NCBI GenBank assembly: GCA_028872915.1
Contig: JAGWNY010000009.1
Span: 1-64,000 of the forward strand
Direction of reading: 5' to 3'
Source of the DNA: Verrucomicrobiota bacterium
GTDB taxonomy: Bacteria > Verrucomicrobiota > Verrucomicrobiia > Limisphaerales > UBA11358
DNA length: 64,000 bases
Each line of letters opens with the position of its first letter. The first letter of the stretch is position 1. Shown here one piece after another: positions 50,837 through 58,978 of the stretch. Under the pieces are notes generated by a model, which was not told the DNA's origin, did not search any database, and saw nothing but the letters and a program-made list of their open reading frames with translations. The position numbers and the translations under genes are program-made.

Positions 50837-50847
50837 ATGAAAGTAAT

Positions 50848-52173
50848 ATGTTAACTCAAGACCAAGAACGCGAATTCGCGGAAATCCTCACCGGCCTGCG
50901 CGCCCATGAGGCGAACCTCAAGGCCCTGGCCGACGTCGGCAAAATGGACGGCGGCCTGGCCGCCATCAAGCAACTGCCGGACCTGCTCAAGCGCAATGAC
51001 GAATTGCACCGCGAAGTGGGCCGGTTGCGGAAGCAGATGGCCGAAGGACCGTCCAAACAGGGCGTCCGCTGGATCGGCGGCGTGCCGTTCGTGACCGACG
51101 ATTGCGCCAAAGCCATCACGAGCGTCTTCATTCTCGACGCCTCGCGCCTCAAGGACGGCCAGGCGCTGGAAAGCATCATTCCCGACCGCAATCGCCGGGA
51201 GCGCATCCTCAACTATTCGGCCGAATGCCTCGGCATGAACCTGAAGGAGGCGATGGGCGTGATCGCGAAGGCGGCCCTTGACCCCACGACCACGCCGCTG
51301 CCCACGGTGTATGTGCCGCAAGTCATCGAGCTTGTCTGGCATTACGGCCAGGCGCGGCAATACGCCACCGTCTATCCTCTCGGCGCTGGCACGGTGAAAC
51401 TCCCCAGGCTGAAGGCCGGCGAGGATGACTTCGGCTACCTGGGCGTTGGAACGGCGGGCATGAGCCAGGCCGTGCCGGAGAAACGAGTCACCGCCGAACT
51501 CATCACCTTCACCGCCAACAAACTCGGCGGCCTCATCCGCATCCCGACCGAAATCGAGGAGGACACGTTTATTCCGCTGGGCCAATTCCTGGCGCGTTAC
51601 ATTGCGCGCCAACTGGCGAAGTTGGAAGACAAAACGCTCTTTCTGGGAGACGGGACCGCAACGTACGCGGACATTGTCGGCATTGGCAAATACTGCTCGG
51701 CCAATGCTGCCTATCTCACGCAACTGGCCGCCGGCAACACCGCTCCCACCGATGCGACCGTCGCCAATTTCCGCGCGATGCGGGCGCAGATCAACGCCGC
51801 CGCTCTCGTGGATGATCCGGCTTATTACATGCACCCGACAATGGAAGCGCTGCTCGTGACGTTCAACACCATTGGCACGCCGCTGATTTATCAGCCGGCC
51901 CGCGGCGGCCAGCCGGCCACGTTGGATGGATTCCCAGTCCGTTGGGTTGGCGTCATGCAGCCTTACACGGCTGGCGCGGCGCCAGCCGCGTTTCTGGCCT
52001 TCTTTGGCGCGCTCCGCTACTGGTTCCTGGGCGAGCGCGGCGCTCCGCGCATCGAGGTCAGCCGCGAGGTTTTCTTCGCCACCGACGAACTGGCCATGCG
52101 CGCGCTGGAACGCATTGATGTCGAGGCCATGGCCATTGACGCCATGTCGGCCCTCCAAACCGCCGCCGCCTAA
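50848..52173 (+). CDS. HK97-type major capsid protein
   Basis: A 441-residue protein. Residues about 1-80 form a coiled coil (LTGLRAHEANLKALADVGKM, LLKRNDELHREVGRLRKQMA), the delta/scaffold domain expected to be cut off by the protease. The rest has the HK97 fold pattern: VPQVIELVWHYGQARQYATV, PEKRVTAELITFTANKLGGL and IRIPTEIEEDTFIPLGQFLA, then ARYIARQLAKLEDKTLFLGD, and C-terminal EVSREVFFATDELAMRALER. Start chosen at the ATG after the dispersed repeat; the frame is open upstream through the repeat. Confidence 0.88.
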   Translation: MLTQDQEREFAEILTGLRAHEANLKALADVGKMDGGLAAIKQLPDLLKRNDELHREVGRLRKQMAEGPSKQGVRWIGGVPFVTDDCAKAITSVFILDASRLKDGQALESIIPDRNRRERILNYSAECLGMNLKEAMGVIAKAALDPTTTPLPTVYVPQVIELVWHYGQARQYATVYPLGAGTVKLPRLKAGEDDFGYLGVGTAGMSQAVPEKRVTAELITFTANKLGGLIRIPTEIEEDTFIPLGQFLARYIARQLAKLEDKTLFLGDGTATYADIVGIGKYCSANAAYLTQLAAGNTAPTDATVANFRAMRAQINAAALVDDPAYYMHPTMEALLVTFNTIGTPLIYQPARGGQPATLDGFPVRWVGVMQPYTAGAAPAAFLAFFGALRYWFLGERGAPRIEVSREVFFATDELAMRALERIDVEAMAIDAMSALQTAAA

Positions 52174-52215
52174 ACCGCGAGAACCACAACGATCAAAAAC
52201 GACCAAAAAAACACC

Positions 52216-52845
52216 ATGAAAAAACTAATTCTCTGTGTTCTCTGCGCCTCCGCGGTGAACTTTTGCCACGCCGCGCTCCCGCTCTACAAGACCGTCAGCG
52301 CGACGGGCAATCACACCGCCGGCGCCGCCGCATGGCTCCCGGCCGATCCCAACTCGCAGGTGCGGGTTGTGTCGGTTTTTTATTCAAGCGACACAAACAA
52401 CGGCCAGTTGCAGTTCTCCACCGCGACCACCGAGTTTGTGATCACGGACACAAACACGGCCGCGTCCGCCGTGACAAACTCCATCAACTCGACGAACGGC
52501 CTCGCGCCCAACGCCGTCCTCGTCGTGCAGCATGGCGGGGTGGATTACGCCGCCGCCATCTCCTCGTTCGCGTCCGGAACCAACGGCCTCAATCCCCAGG
52601 ATGGCACAAATGTCGTCCTCGCGTCGGGCGGCTTTGGCGTGCTGGTCGCGCCGGGGGATGCGGTTTATTTGATGTCGTCGCCGGCGGTAACGTGGACGGT
52701 GGGGGCAGCCACCAATTCCATGAACGGCGACGACATTTTTTCCGGGAATTACGGACGGCCCGTGGAAGTGGCGCTGACGACGCCCGAATACACGAACCAA
52801 CTGAACTCGGTTTCGGCCCACTACGACAACCAGGCCCAACCCTGA
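52216..52845 (+). CDS. Signal-peptide protein in decoration-protein position
   Basis: A 209-residue protein starting MKKLILCVLCASAVNFCHAA. A Sec-type signal peptide with likely cleavage after CHA at about residue 19 is encoded largely by a dispersed repeat (52231-52264). The mature part is Asn/Thr/Ser-rich and beta-like. Placed directly after the capsid gene, as head decoration proteins often are. A secretion signal is very unusual for such a protein; a host-derived surface protein is the alternative. No family recognised. Confidence 0.6.
   Translation: MKKLILCVLCASAVNFCHAALPLYKTVSATGNHTAGAAAWLPADPNSQVRVVSVFYSSDTNNGQLQFSTATTEFVITDTNTAASAVTNSINSTNGLAPNAVLVVQHGGVDYAAAISSFASGTNGLNPQDGTNVVLASGGFGVLVAPGDAVYLMSSPAVTWTVGAATNSMNGDDIFSGNYGRPVEVALTTPEYTNQLNSVSAHYDNQAQP
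52231..52264. repeat. Dispersed repeat inside a signal-peptide coding region
   Basis: TCTGTGTTCTCTGCGCCTCC then GCGGTGAACTTTT: the inverse of the 'ttcaccgc-ggaggcgcag-ag' element. Read in frame it supplies the hydrophobic core CVLCASAVNF. Confidence 0.7.
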
Positions 52846-52909
52846 TGATGAAACCAGTCCATGGCCGGCGGTTCGCAGCCCGCCGCCGGCCAAAAACCAC
52901 CGACTCCTG

Positions 52910-53590
52910 ATGAACGCCGGCCTCGCCAATCTCTTCTCGCTCAAATCCCACCTCATCGGGATCGCGCTTGGGCCGGCGGACACCCGCTTCGACCCCGTCA
53001 TCACGGACATTGGGCTGGGCGTGGCGGCGCGGATCGAGAATTTTTGCGACCGAAAATTGTCGCGTGTCGTTGGCGACATGCACGTCTGCATGGCCGACCG
53101 TGCCACCATTTCGCTGCCGCGCAATCCCATCGAGGAGATCACGCGGATTGGCATCAAGTTCGACGAGGCGGACGGCTGGGAATACGGCACCGACAACGTG
53201 CCGGTCATCCAGACGCTCAGCCAACAATCGGGAATCGTCTATTTGACGGCGGCGGATGGATCGGGCGCGGGCGGGACGTATTTCAACACGGATGCCGGTC
53301 CGTTTTACGCGCAGTTGCAGTTCACGTACACGGGCGGATATTTTTTTGAAACATTGGAGCCGGATGAGCCGGGCTATCCCTCCGCCGTTCCGGCGGGCGC
53401 AACGGTCTTGCCGGATGATTTGCGGCTGGCCTGGCTGACTCAATGCCGCCGGGTCTGGTCGGCCTTCGACAAACTCGGCGCAAAAATCCTGGACGATTCG
53501 CGGGCGGCCAACGCGGCATTGGCGGCGCTGGACTGGCCGCCCGAAGGCAAAAAAATCCTGGAGCATTACCGAAGGTTGCAACTGGTATGA
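52910..53590 (+). CDS. Head-tail connector protein (gp6-like)
   Basis: A 226-residue protein. VAARIENFCDRKLSRVVGDM and ISLPRNPIEEITRIGIKFDE fit the gp6/gp15 adaptor family, where a helical part and a beta strand set 'v.LpryPv..v..v' recur. The C-terminal helices (LPDDLRLAWLTQCRRVWSAF) also match that layout. It would form the ring joining portal to tail. It lies two genes after the capsid gene, the expected position. Confidence 0.65.
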   Translation: MNAGLANLFSLKSHLIGIALGPADTRFDPVITDIGLGVAARIENFCDRKLSRVVGDMHVCMADRATISLPRNPIEEITRIGIKFDEADGWEYGTDNVPVIQTLSQQSGIVYLTAADGSGAGGTYFNTDAGPFYAQLQFTYTGGYFFETLEPDEPGYPSAVPAGATVLPDDLRLAWLTQCRRVWSAFDKLGAKILDDSRAANAALAALDWPPEGKKILEHYRRLQLV

Positions 53591-53617
53591 CCACGGGCCG
53601 CTGACGACCGGGCAAAC

Positions 53618-54055
53618 ATGACTCCCTTCTCCACATTATCCGCGGCCATCCAGGCCCAACTCGCCGCCCAGGCGGCTTTCGCAGGCGTGGCTCTGATCCA
53701 GGAAGACGCCGGCGACGTGCCGGCGCGGATCGAAAAAGAGATCGGCCGCATCGGCATGGGCGTGGTGTTGGGCGTGCCCGATTTTTCCAACCAGGACCCG
53801 CTCGCGAACCTGGTGAACGCGCGAGTGCGCGTTCCATTGACGTTTATGGAAGCGCCGCCCATCTGGCGCTCGGCGCCGGGCAAAATCCATTGCGCGGACG
53901 CGGCCCAGGCGGCGGCGCAGGCATTGCAGGGCCTGGTGATTTCCGGTTTTCAGCCGTTGCGCGTCCTGCGTGGCCGTCCGGTGGCTGACAAGGAGGCGGG
54001 GCCGCTGCAACGCTACCGCCTGGACCTCGAAACCATGCAGATTTTTGGCGCCTGA
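53618..54055 (+). CDS. Tail completion/terminator-like protein
   Basis: A 145-residue protein starting MTPFSTLSAAIQAQLAAQAA. It has the alpha-beta size and order of tail terminator proteins (gpU/g8-like): an N-terminal helix, ALIQEDAGDVPARIEKEIGR, a central strand ARVRVPLTFMEAP and a C-terminal strand LQRYRLDLETMQIFG. Call rests mainly on position between connector and major tail protein. Confidence 0.5.
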   Translation: MTPFSTLSAAIQAQLAAQAAFAGVALIQEDAGDVPARIEKEIGRIGMGVVLGVPDFSNQDPLANLVNARVRVPLTFMEAPPIWRSAPGKIHCADAAQAAAQALQGLVISGFQPLRVLRGRPVADKEAGPLQRYRLDLETMQIFGA

Positions 54056-54087
54056 ATCCAACCTCAACACTCAACCGCGAACAAACC

Positions 54088-54633
54088 ATGATCATCGAAG
54101 AATCCAAAGCACTGGGCGCGAGCCTGCTGTTTTTCCCTGAAGGCGCGGCATTGCAGGGCGGGGGCGTCTGCTCCTCCGCCCTCGTCCCAAACCCGGCTGA
54201 CCCCGGCTGGATTGACTTCCAGCGGGTGGAGGCATGGGAAGGCAGCCGCAAGGACGCGAAGTATGAACTCGTGAAGGATTCCACCATCGGCAGGCTGATG
54301 CTGGCCGATGAAGTGGAAGTGGACGGCTATATCGAATACAAGTTCACCACGAACGTCGTTTTGGGCTTCATCATCGGGCTGTTTTTCCGCAGCGCGACGC
54401 CGCTCAACGCCAATTCCTACCAGTTCAATCCCGATGCCGGCCTGGCCCCGCGCGGCTGGATCATCCTCGACAACCGCGACCAGGCCGGAAATCTCATCCT
54501 CGTGGCCAATTTGTGGGGCCGGCTGAGATTTGACGGCCCGTGGAAAGGCGGCAACGGCGCGCTCATCAAGCCCGATCTCCTGTTCAATGTGTATAAAAAC
54601 GCCAATAACACCCTCGCCCTTGGGACACAATAA
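54088..54633 (+). CDS. Probable major tail (tube) protein
   Basis: A 181-residue protein starting MIIEESKALGASLLFFPEGA. It is beta-rich, with strands IEYKFTTNVVLGFIIGLFFR and LVANLWGRLRFDGPWKGGNG, and of normal tube-protein size. It sits before the frameshifted chaperone and tape measure genes, where the tail tube gene is normally found. No sequence motif proves the call. Confidence 0.5.
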   Translation: MIIEESKALGASLLFFPEGAALQGGGVCSSALVPNPADPGWIDFQRVEAWEGSRKDAKYELVKDSTIGRLMLADEVEVDGYIEYKFTTNVVLGFIIGLFFRSATPLNANSYQFNPDAGLAPRGWIILDNRDQAGNLILVANLWGRLRFDGPWKGGNGALIKPDLLFNVYKNANNTLALGTQ

Positions 54634-54666
54634 TTCACAGCCACCGATGAAACGCGGACAAAACCC

Positions 54667-55206
54667 ATGATAACCGAATCTCCAAAAAATCGCGCCATGA
54701 CGGGCGGCCTCACAAAAAGAGCGCCGGTCACAAGAAATACAAAGCCGGCGACCGATGGCCGCCCCGCCGCGCCCGGCGAAGTCAAAACCCGCAATCCGTT
54801 CGCGGGCCGGGCGCCCTCGCCCGGCCCCAAACCCGCCGCCGCCTGCCTGCTCCTTTTTTGCGCCCTCTGCGCCTCCGTGGCCATCCGCGCCCGCGCGGCC
54901 TCCTTTGTCATCTCCAACGATTTGCCCTGGACGGTTTCCGTGGCCGAATTTTCGAGCAACGCGCCCGCCGGTTACTCCGTCGCGGCCGCGCCCGTCATTC
55001 TCACGAACAGGCAAACCGCCTCCTTTCCCACCAACTCCGTCGTCATCATCGGCGTTGCCCGCACCAACGCCGGGCCGCCCAAGCTCTTTGCCACGTATCA
55101 ACTCGCGGCCATGAACGGCGCGTCGGGCTACGCGAACCTCAGCGCGGTTGAATCCAATTACTATTCGCGCGCGACGGTGAGCCTTTACACCACCAACGCG
55201 CCATAA
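54667..55206 (+). CDS. Protein with internal hydrophobic leader, function unknown
   Basis: A 179-residue protein. Residues 1-57 are basic and Pro-rich; residues 58-78 (AACLLLFCALCASVAIRARA) are a membrane or signal segment encoded partly by a dispersed repeat at 54851-54882. The mature-like part (ASFVISNDLPWTVSVAEFSS) is beta-rich. No internal Met lies near the hydrophobic stretch, so either the long leader is real or the repeat has extended the frame. Inserted between tail tube and chaperone genes. Confidence 0.5.
   Translation: MITESPKNRAMTGGLTKRAPVTRNTKPATDGRPAAPGEVKTRNPFAGRAPSPGPKPAAACLLLFCALCASVAIRARAASFVISNDLPWTVSVAEFSSNAPAGYSVAAAPVILTNRQTASFPTNSVVIIGVARTNAGPPKLFATYQLAAMNGASGYANLSAVESNYYSRATVSLYTTNAP
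54851..54882. repeat. Dispersed repeat inside a second leader-coding region
   Basis: TCCTTTTTTGCGCCCTCTGC then GCCTCCGTGGCC. It shares 'ctctgcgcctccg' with 52231-52264 and encodes the hydrophobic FCALCASVA. Confidence 0.6.
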
Positions 55207-55222
55207 CCCCCGCTCCCATCCC

Positions 55223-55645
55223 ATGATACCCGGACCCTCCATTCTCAACCCCGTCCGCGAAGTCAGGGCCGCCGGCAAACTCGTTCCCGTCCGCGAACTC
55301 TCCTGGCGCGATGCCCTCCTCTTCTGGGAAAAACTCAAACGGCAAAAATCGCTCCTGACCGAAGGCGGCGAGATCAAGCTCGATGCCGCCAAACTGCTGG
55401 ACGCCGTCTCCGCCAACATTGACCTCGCCCAATGGCTCGTCGGGAGGACGTCCAACATCGTGGTTGCCGACCTCGAAAAGCTCCCGTTGTCCGAGACGCT
55501 CGACCTCATCGGCGCCGCGCTCGAAGTCAACATCGGCGTCATCGCCTCGCGCCTAAAAAACGTCCGCAGCCGGCTGGCCGCCATGCTCGCCGGCGAAGCG
55601 ACGAACAAATCGAATCCGACCTCGCCGCCCTCTGCGACGTCATGA
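55223..55645 (+). CDS. Tail assembly chaperone, short (G-type) product
   Basis: A 140-residue helical protein starting MIPGPSILNPVREVRAAGKL. It has the usual size and place of the first tail assembly chaperone: after the tail tube gene and before the tape measure gene. It contains the slippery heptamer A AAA AAC at 55555-55561, in frame, coding Lys-Asn near residues 112-113. Ribosomes that do not slip continue to the stop at 55643-55645. Confidence 0.7.
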   Translation: MIPGPSILNPVREVRAAGKLVPVRELSWRDALLFWEKLKRQKSLLTEGGEIKLDAAKLLDAVSANIDLAQWLVGRTSNIVVADLEKLPLSETLDLIGAALEVNIGVIASRLKNVRSRLAAMLAGEATNKSNPTSPPSATS

Positions 55646-55761
55646 TTCACGAAGGCTGGACGTGGGCCGACCTCCAATCGCTCACCTTCCGCCAACTGGA
55701 CTTATTCGCCGAAAAAATGAACGAACGAAACGAAAAATTTGCGAGAGCAATGAAGCGTTAA
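55223..55761 (+). CDS. Tail assembly chaperone, -1 frameshift (GT-type) product
   Basis: Slipping back one base at A AAA AAC (55555-55561) joins the first 113 residues to a 66-residue extension in the -1 frame, starting RPQPAGRHARRRSDEQIESD and ending at the stop 55759-55761. The extension is helical (DVMIHEGWTWADLQSLTFRQ, a pattern common in chaperone T-parts). A GCCGGC/GCCGGC hairpin begins 7 bases after the heptamer. Total 179 residues. Coordinates include the one-base backward slip. Confidence 0.78.
55555..55594 (+). promoter_or_regulatory. Programmed -1 frameshift signal
   Basis: Heptamer A AAA AAC (55555-55561) in the zero frame, 7-nt spacer, then stem GCCGGC (55569-55574) and GCCGGC (55589-55594) with a 14-nt loop. 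All three elements have the spacing of known -1 frameshift sites. Confidence 0.8.
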
Positions 55762-55808
55762 GAAGCGATGAAGGCGCAAACCAGCAAGAGCCGGAACGGT
55801 AAAAAATT

Positions 55809-56801
55809 ATGGAAGCGATAAACGACATCGTCGGTGAGATGAGCGGCCTGGCCGGAGGATTTGCCGCGGCGTTCGACCGCGCCCGGACGCGGGTGGAACG
55901 GTTCAACGCGATGATTCAGGGCGCGAACGCGGCGCTCGCGCGCATGGCCTCGCTGCCCGCCCAATTGACAGACGGGCGGAACCGCGCGTCGTTTGGCTTT
56001 CAATTTTCGGTGGCGTCGGCAAACATTCAAAATCGTTGGTCCACGGGCGCCATGGAAACGGCTCGGGCGTTTCAGGACGCGTGGCTCGGCGCGGGCAACG
56101 CTGTCGCCAGGGCGATGGACGCCGTGATCGCCGGCAACGAGCGCGGGACGCTAATCCTCCGGCAGCTTTGGAACGCGACGGTGGAATCGGTGATCGGACA
56201 ATTTTCTAAAATGGTCGTCAGTTGGGCGATGAACCATATCCTCATGCGGGCGATCTCATTTGCGTTTCACGCCGCGATCAATGCGCTTGGATTGACAAGC
56301 CTCGCGCAATGGCTCGGCATCGAGACGGCAAAGACGACGGCGACCTCCGTCGGCGCGACCACGCGCATCGGCGCGCACGCGGCGGAGGCCGGAGCGGGCG
56401 CGGCGGCGGCGGAATCGGGGATACCGGTGATCGGGCCGGTGTTGGCGTTGGGGGCGATGGCGGCGATGGTCGTGGCGGTATTGGCCCTTGCTCATGGTTT
56501 CGCCGCCGGCGGACGACCCGCCATTGGCCGGTTGGCTCTTGTCGGCGAGCGCGGGCCGGAGTTGTTTGTGCCGGATTCGGCCGGCGCCATCCTTCCCGCC
56601 TCCACCACCGCCGCGATTTTGCGCGGCGGCCAGCGCCAGGCGCACGACATCGCGGCGGCCGGGGCCGCGGCGGCGCGCAATAACGTGAGTGTGTTCGCGT
56701 ACACGGACCCGGCTCAAATGGCCCGCCACATCGAGCGCGACGACGCGCACGAGCGGTACGTGGTGGACGTGATGCGGCGCTACATCCACAAACTGAAATA
56801 A
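55809..56801 (+). CDS. Tail tape measure protein (short)
   Basis: A 330-residue protein. N-terminal helical part (DRARTRVERFNAMIQGANAA), a central hydrophobic region at about 210-235 (VIGPVLALGAMAAMVVAVLA), and the C-terminal FAAGGRPAIGRLALVGERGP then ELFVPDSAGAILP, a highly typical tape-measure ending ('GG...g...lvGErGPElf.p...g.i.p'). At about 1.5 angstrom per residue a tail near 50 nm long would be predicted, shorter than in most siphophages. It directly follows the frameshifted chaperone. Confidence 0.85.
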   Translation: MEAINDIVGEMSGLAGGFAAAFDRARTRVERFNAMIQGANAALARMASLPAQLTDGRNRASFGFQFSVASANIQNRWSTGAMETARAFQDAWLGAGNAVARAMDAVIAGNERGTLILRQLWNATVESVIGQFSKMVVSWAMNHILMRAISFAFHAAINALGLTSLAQWLGIETAKTTATSVGATTRIGAHAAEAGAGAAAAESGIPVIGPVLALGAMAAMVVAVLALAHGFAAGGRPAIGRLALVGERGPELFVPDSAGAILPASTTAAILRGGQRQAHDIAAAGAAAARNNVSVFAYTDPAQMARHIERDDAHERYVVDVMRRYIHKLK

Positions 56802-56825
56802 CCACAGAGGCGCGGAGAACACCGA
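56801..56825. repeat. Host-type dispersed repeat after tape measure gene
   Basis: ACCACAGAGGCGCGGAGAAC then ACCG, matching the forward form of the element near 312. The rest of the 113-bp gap has 'acccacgaagcagcacgaag' (56887-56906), which resembles another common dispersed element. Confidence 0.7.
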
Positions 56826-56914
56826 AAAGAACACACGGAAAGATTGGGACGGACTTGCGTCCGATCCGGCGAAAAAAAGAAAATCACCCACGAAGCAGCA
56901 CGAAGGATAAAACC

Positions 56915-58978
56915 ATGAAAAAAATCAAAATCACGTTATTGGCCGCGCTGATTGGCGCGGGGAAACTGATGGCGCAGTCGGCGTACACGACCGTGCAGTT
57001 TAACGTCCAACAATTCGATCCCGCCGCGTGGCAGACGACGTGTTACCTGACGCCCATTGTCAATCCGCAGACGGCCAGCAACACCATCATTTCCGGCGGC
57101 ATCGTCAGCTTTCCGCTCACCAACAACGCCCCGCTGAACGAACAACTCTGGCCGGGGCCATACACCATGTCCCTGGCGGGCGTGAACGCCTCATGGACAT
57201 TGAACGTGCCGTCTTCCACGAACGTGATCAACGCGGCAAACGTCGTCAGCAATCTGCCGGCATACAACCCGATCTCGTTGCCGGGCGTCAACCAGCTTGC
57301 GGCCGGGCCGGGCGTCACTCTCACGCCGGCGAGCGGCCAGGGCAGCCTGGTCACCATTGACTCATCGCGCGGGACGACGACGACAACCAATTTTCTCTAC
57401 GGCAACATGAACAACAGCCTGGCGTTTATGCAGAACCAGATTTCAGGGATGGCCAATGGCGCAAGCAACTGGTTTGGCATCATGCTGCTGGGAAACAGCC
57501 TCAACGAGAACAAATTTGACGATGATAATTTTAAGGATTATTTCCGGACGCGAGGTTTTTTGCAGGGAGTTTTTCACCCCGCGGGCGATTGGACGGCTTA
57601 CAACGGGGCAACATACGACCAGACCAATTTCCCGGAATTTGTCAACGGTTTTGTGAACCACCTGCCTGCCGGAAGTTCCAACGTTTTGGCCGGTGAACAG
57701 ACAACTTATCAGGGCAACTACGTAACGTTTTATTGGTTACGGTTCACGAACGCTGGGAACTTGATGGTCTATTCGACGACAAATCCACCGGGAGGCGGCG
57801 TGTACTTGGGGACTCTTTCGGGTGGCGCGGCGGTTGGCACGAATTTGAGCAGCCAAAGTTTTTCGCTTACGCCGGGATTTTACTCCTTCATCGTCATCGG
57901 AACGAATGCGACAACTGATTTTGCTGGTGGCACCGTGCAAGACACACGGTGGCCCGGCGCCGTCCTTTATCCGCTGGCCCACGGCGGAACCTCGATGCAA
58001 CAGCAGAGCGAATGCATGACGAACGTGCTCAATGAAATCGGGTCGGGATTTGCACCGCAACTCATTCTCGTTGAGAATTTAACTTCGGCGAGCGATTGGT
58101 CGAATTACTGGCCGCAGATTGCGACAAACGTGTTTGCGACGCTATCCAATTGCGACGCCTGCCTGGTCTCGCCGAATGTCGGCGGATGGACGAATGACGC
58201 TTGGGTAAACATCCCGCAGTCTCAATACATGCTGAACTGGGTCGAAGACCAATCGTCCAACGTGACCGGGCCGGACTATTCTTACTTCGACCAGCACGCC
58301 TTGTGGGGCAATTGGACGAACGCGGTGAACATGGGATTTATGACCAACGATTGGACGAATCCGCATCCAACGTTCGCGGGCCGGAACAATGAGATTCAAT
58401 CGTTCTTCGACTGGACGCATTTGTCCGACGTTCTGAAATCACAATCCTACGCAGGCGCCCTCAACTTCGTTTCCGGTGATCCGGCAACGGTAACAACTTG
58501 GAACACATCATCTGGGAACACAGCCGTGGACTATAAAACATTTTGCGGTGGGAACGGCAACGTGGTTTACGCGCAAATGGATGCTGCCGGGAATTTGCTT
58601 GGAGGCGTGGTTTTGGGGTCGCAAAGCGTTCAAATCACTGGCGGAAACTCAACCCAGAGCGCCCTGGAGATTTACCCGCCTTACGGCAGGGTGAACGTGG
58701 ATAACTGGCTGGACGTGCAAGGTGGTGGTGGACAAACGGGACATTTTGGAACGCTTGGCGCGCATTTGGCGGGCGAGGTGGACATGAATTATTTGGCCGT
58801 TACCAACGCGGCGGATATTCCAACGAACTACGTTGGCTATTTGACCGTGACGAACAGCCTCTCGTTTTCCGGCGGCGCGCCGTTTCCATCCGCGCTGCCG
58901 GCCTTTTGGCCGAGCAATGCGGCGGGGGATTTGTATTGGGTGACGGCGACGACGACCAACAAAATTGCCGGGCCATGA
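56915..58978 (+). CDS. Secreted SGNH-hydrolase-like protein in tail-fibre position
   Basis: A 687-residue protein starting MKKIKITLLAALIGAGKLMA, a clear Sec signal peptide (cleavage near MAQS). The middle has IMLLGNSLNENKF, similar to the SGNH 'GxSxt/n' block, and RNNEIQSFFDWTHLSDVLKS, a D-x2-H-like catalytic end; the first block lacks the exact GDS. Flanks are Asn/Thr-rich beta sequence. The last codons overlap the next tail gene by 4 bp. It could be a receptor-binding or depolymerising tail protein, or a captured host esterase. Confidence 0.6.
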   Translation: MKKIKITLLAALIGAGKLMAQSAYTTVQFNVQQFDPAAWQTTCYLTPIVNPQTASNTIISGGIVSFPLTNNAPLNEQLWPGPYTMSLAGVNASWTLNVPSSTNVINAANVVSNLPAYNPISLPGVNQLAAGPGVTLTPASGQGSLVTIDSSRGTTTTTNFLYGNMNNSLAFMQNQISGMANGASNWFGIMLLGNSLNENKFDDDNFKDYFRTRGFLQGVFHPAGDWTAYNGATYDQTNFPEFVNGFVNHLPAGSSNVLAGEQTTYQGNYVTFYWLRFTNAGNLMVYSTTNPPGGGVYLGTLSGGAAVGTNLSSQSFSLTPGFYSFIVIGTNATTDFAGGTVQDTRWPGAVLYPLAHGGTSMQQQSECMTNVLNEIGSGFAPQLILVENLTSASDWSNYWPQIATNVFATLSNCDACLVSPNVGGWTNDAWVNIPQSQYMLNWVEDQSSNVTGPDYSYFDQHALWGNWTNAVNMGFMTNDWTNPHPTFAGRNNEIQSFFDWTHLSDVLKSQSYAGALNFVSGDPATVTTWNTSSGNTAVDYKTFCGGNGNVVYAQMDAAGNLLGGVVLGSQSVQITGGNSTQSALEIYPPYGRVNVDNWLDVQGGGGQTGHFGTLGAHLAGEVDMNYLAVTNAADIPTNYVGYLTVTNSLSFSGGAPFPSALPAFWPSNAAGDLYWVTATTTNKIAGP

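Noticed and set aside
54064..55695. 543-codon minus-strand open frame across several tail genes
   Set aside because: It covers four plausible plus-strand genes with start and stop coupling and a frameshift signal; no protein family is recognisable on the minus strand.
55645..55761. Sequencing frameshift splitting one chaperone gene
   Set aside because: The exact A AAA AAC heptamer, spacer and hairpin, plus the gene's position, make programmed frameshifting the better explanation.
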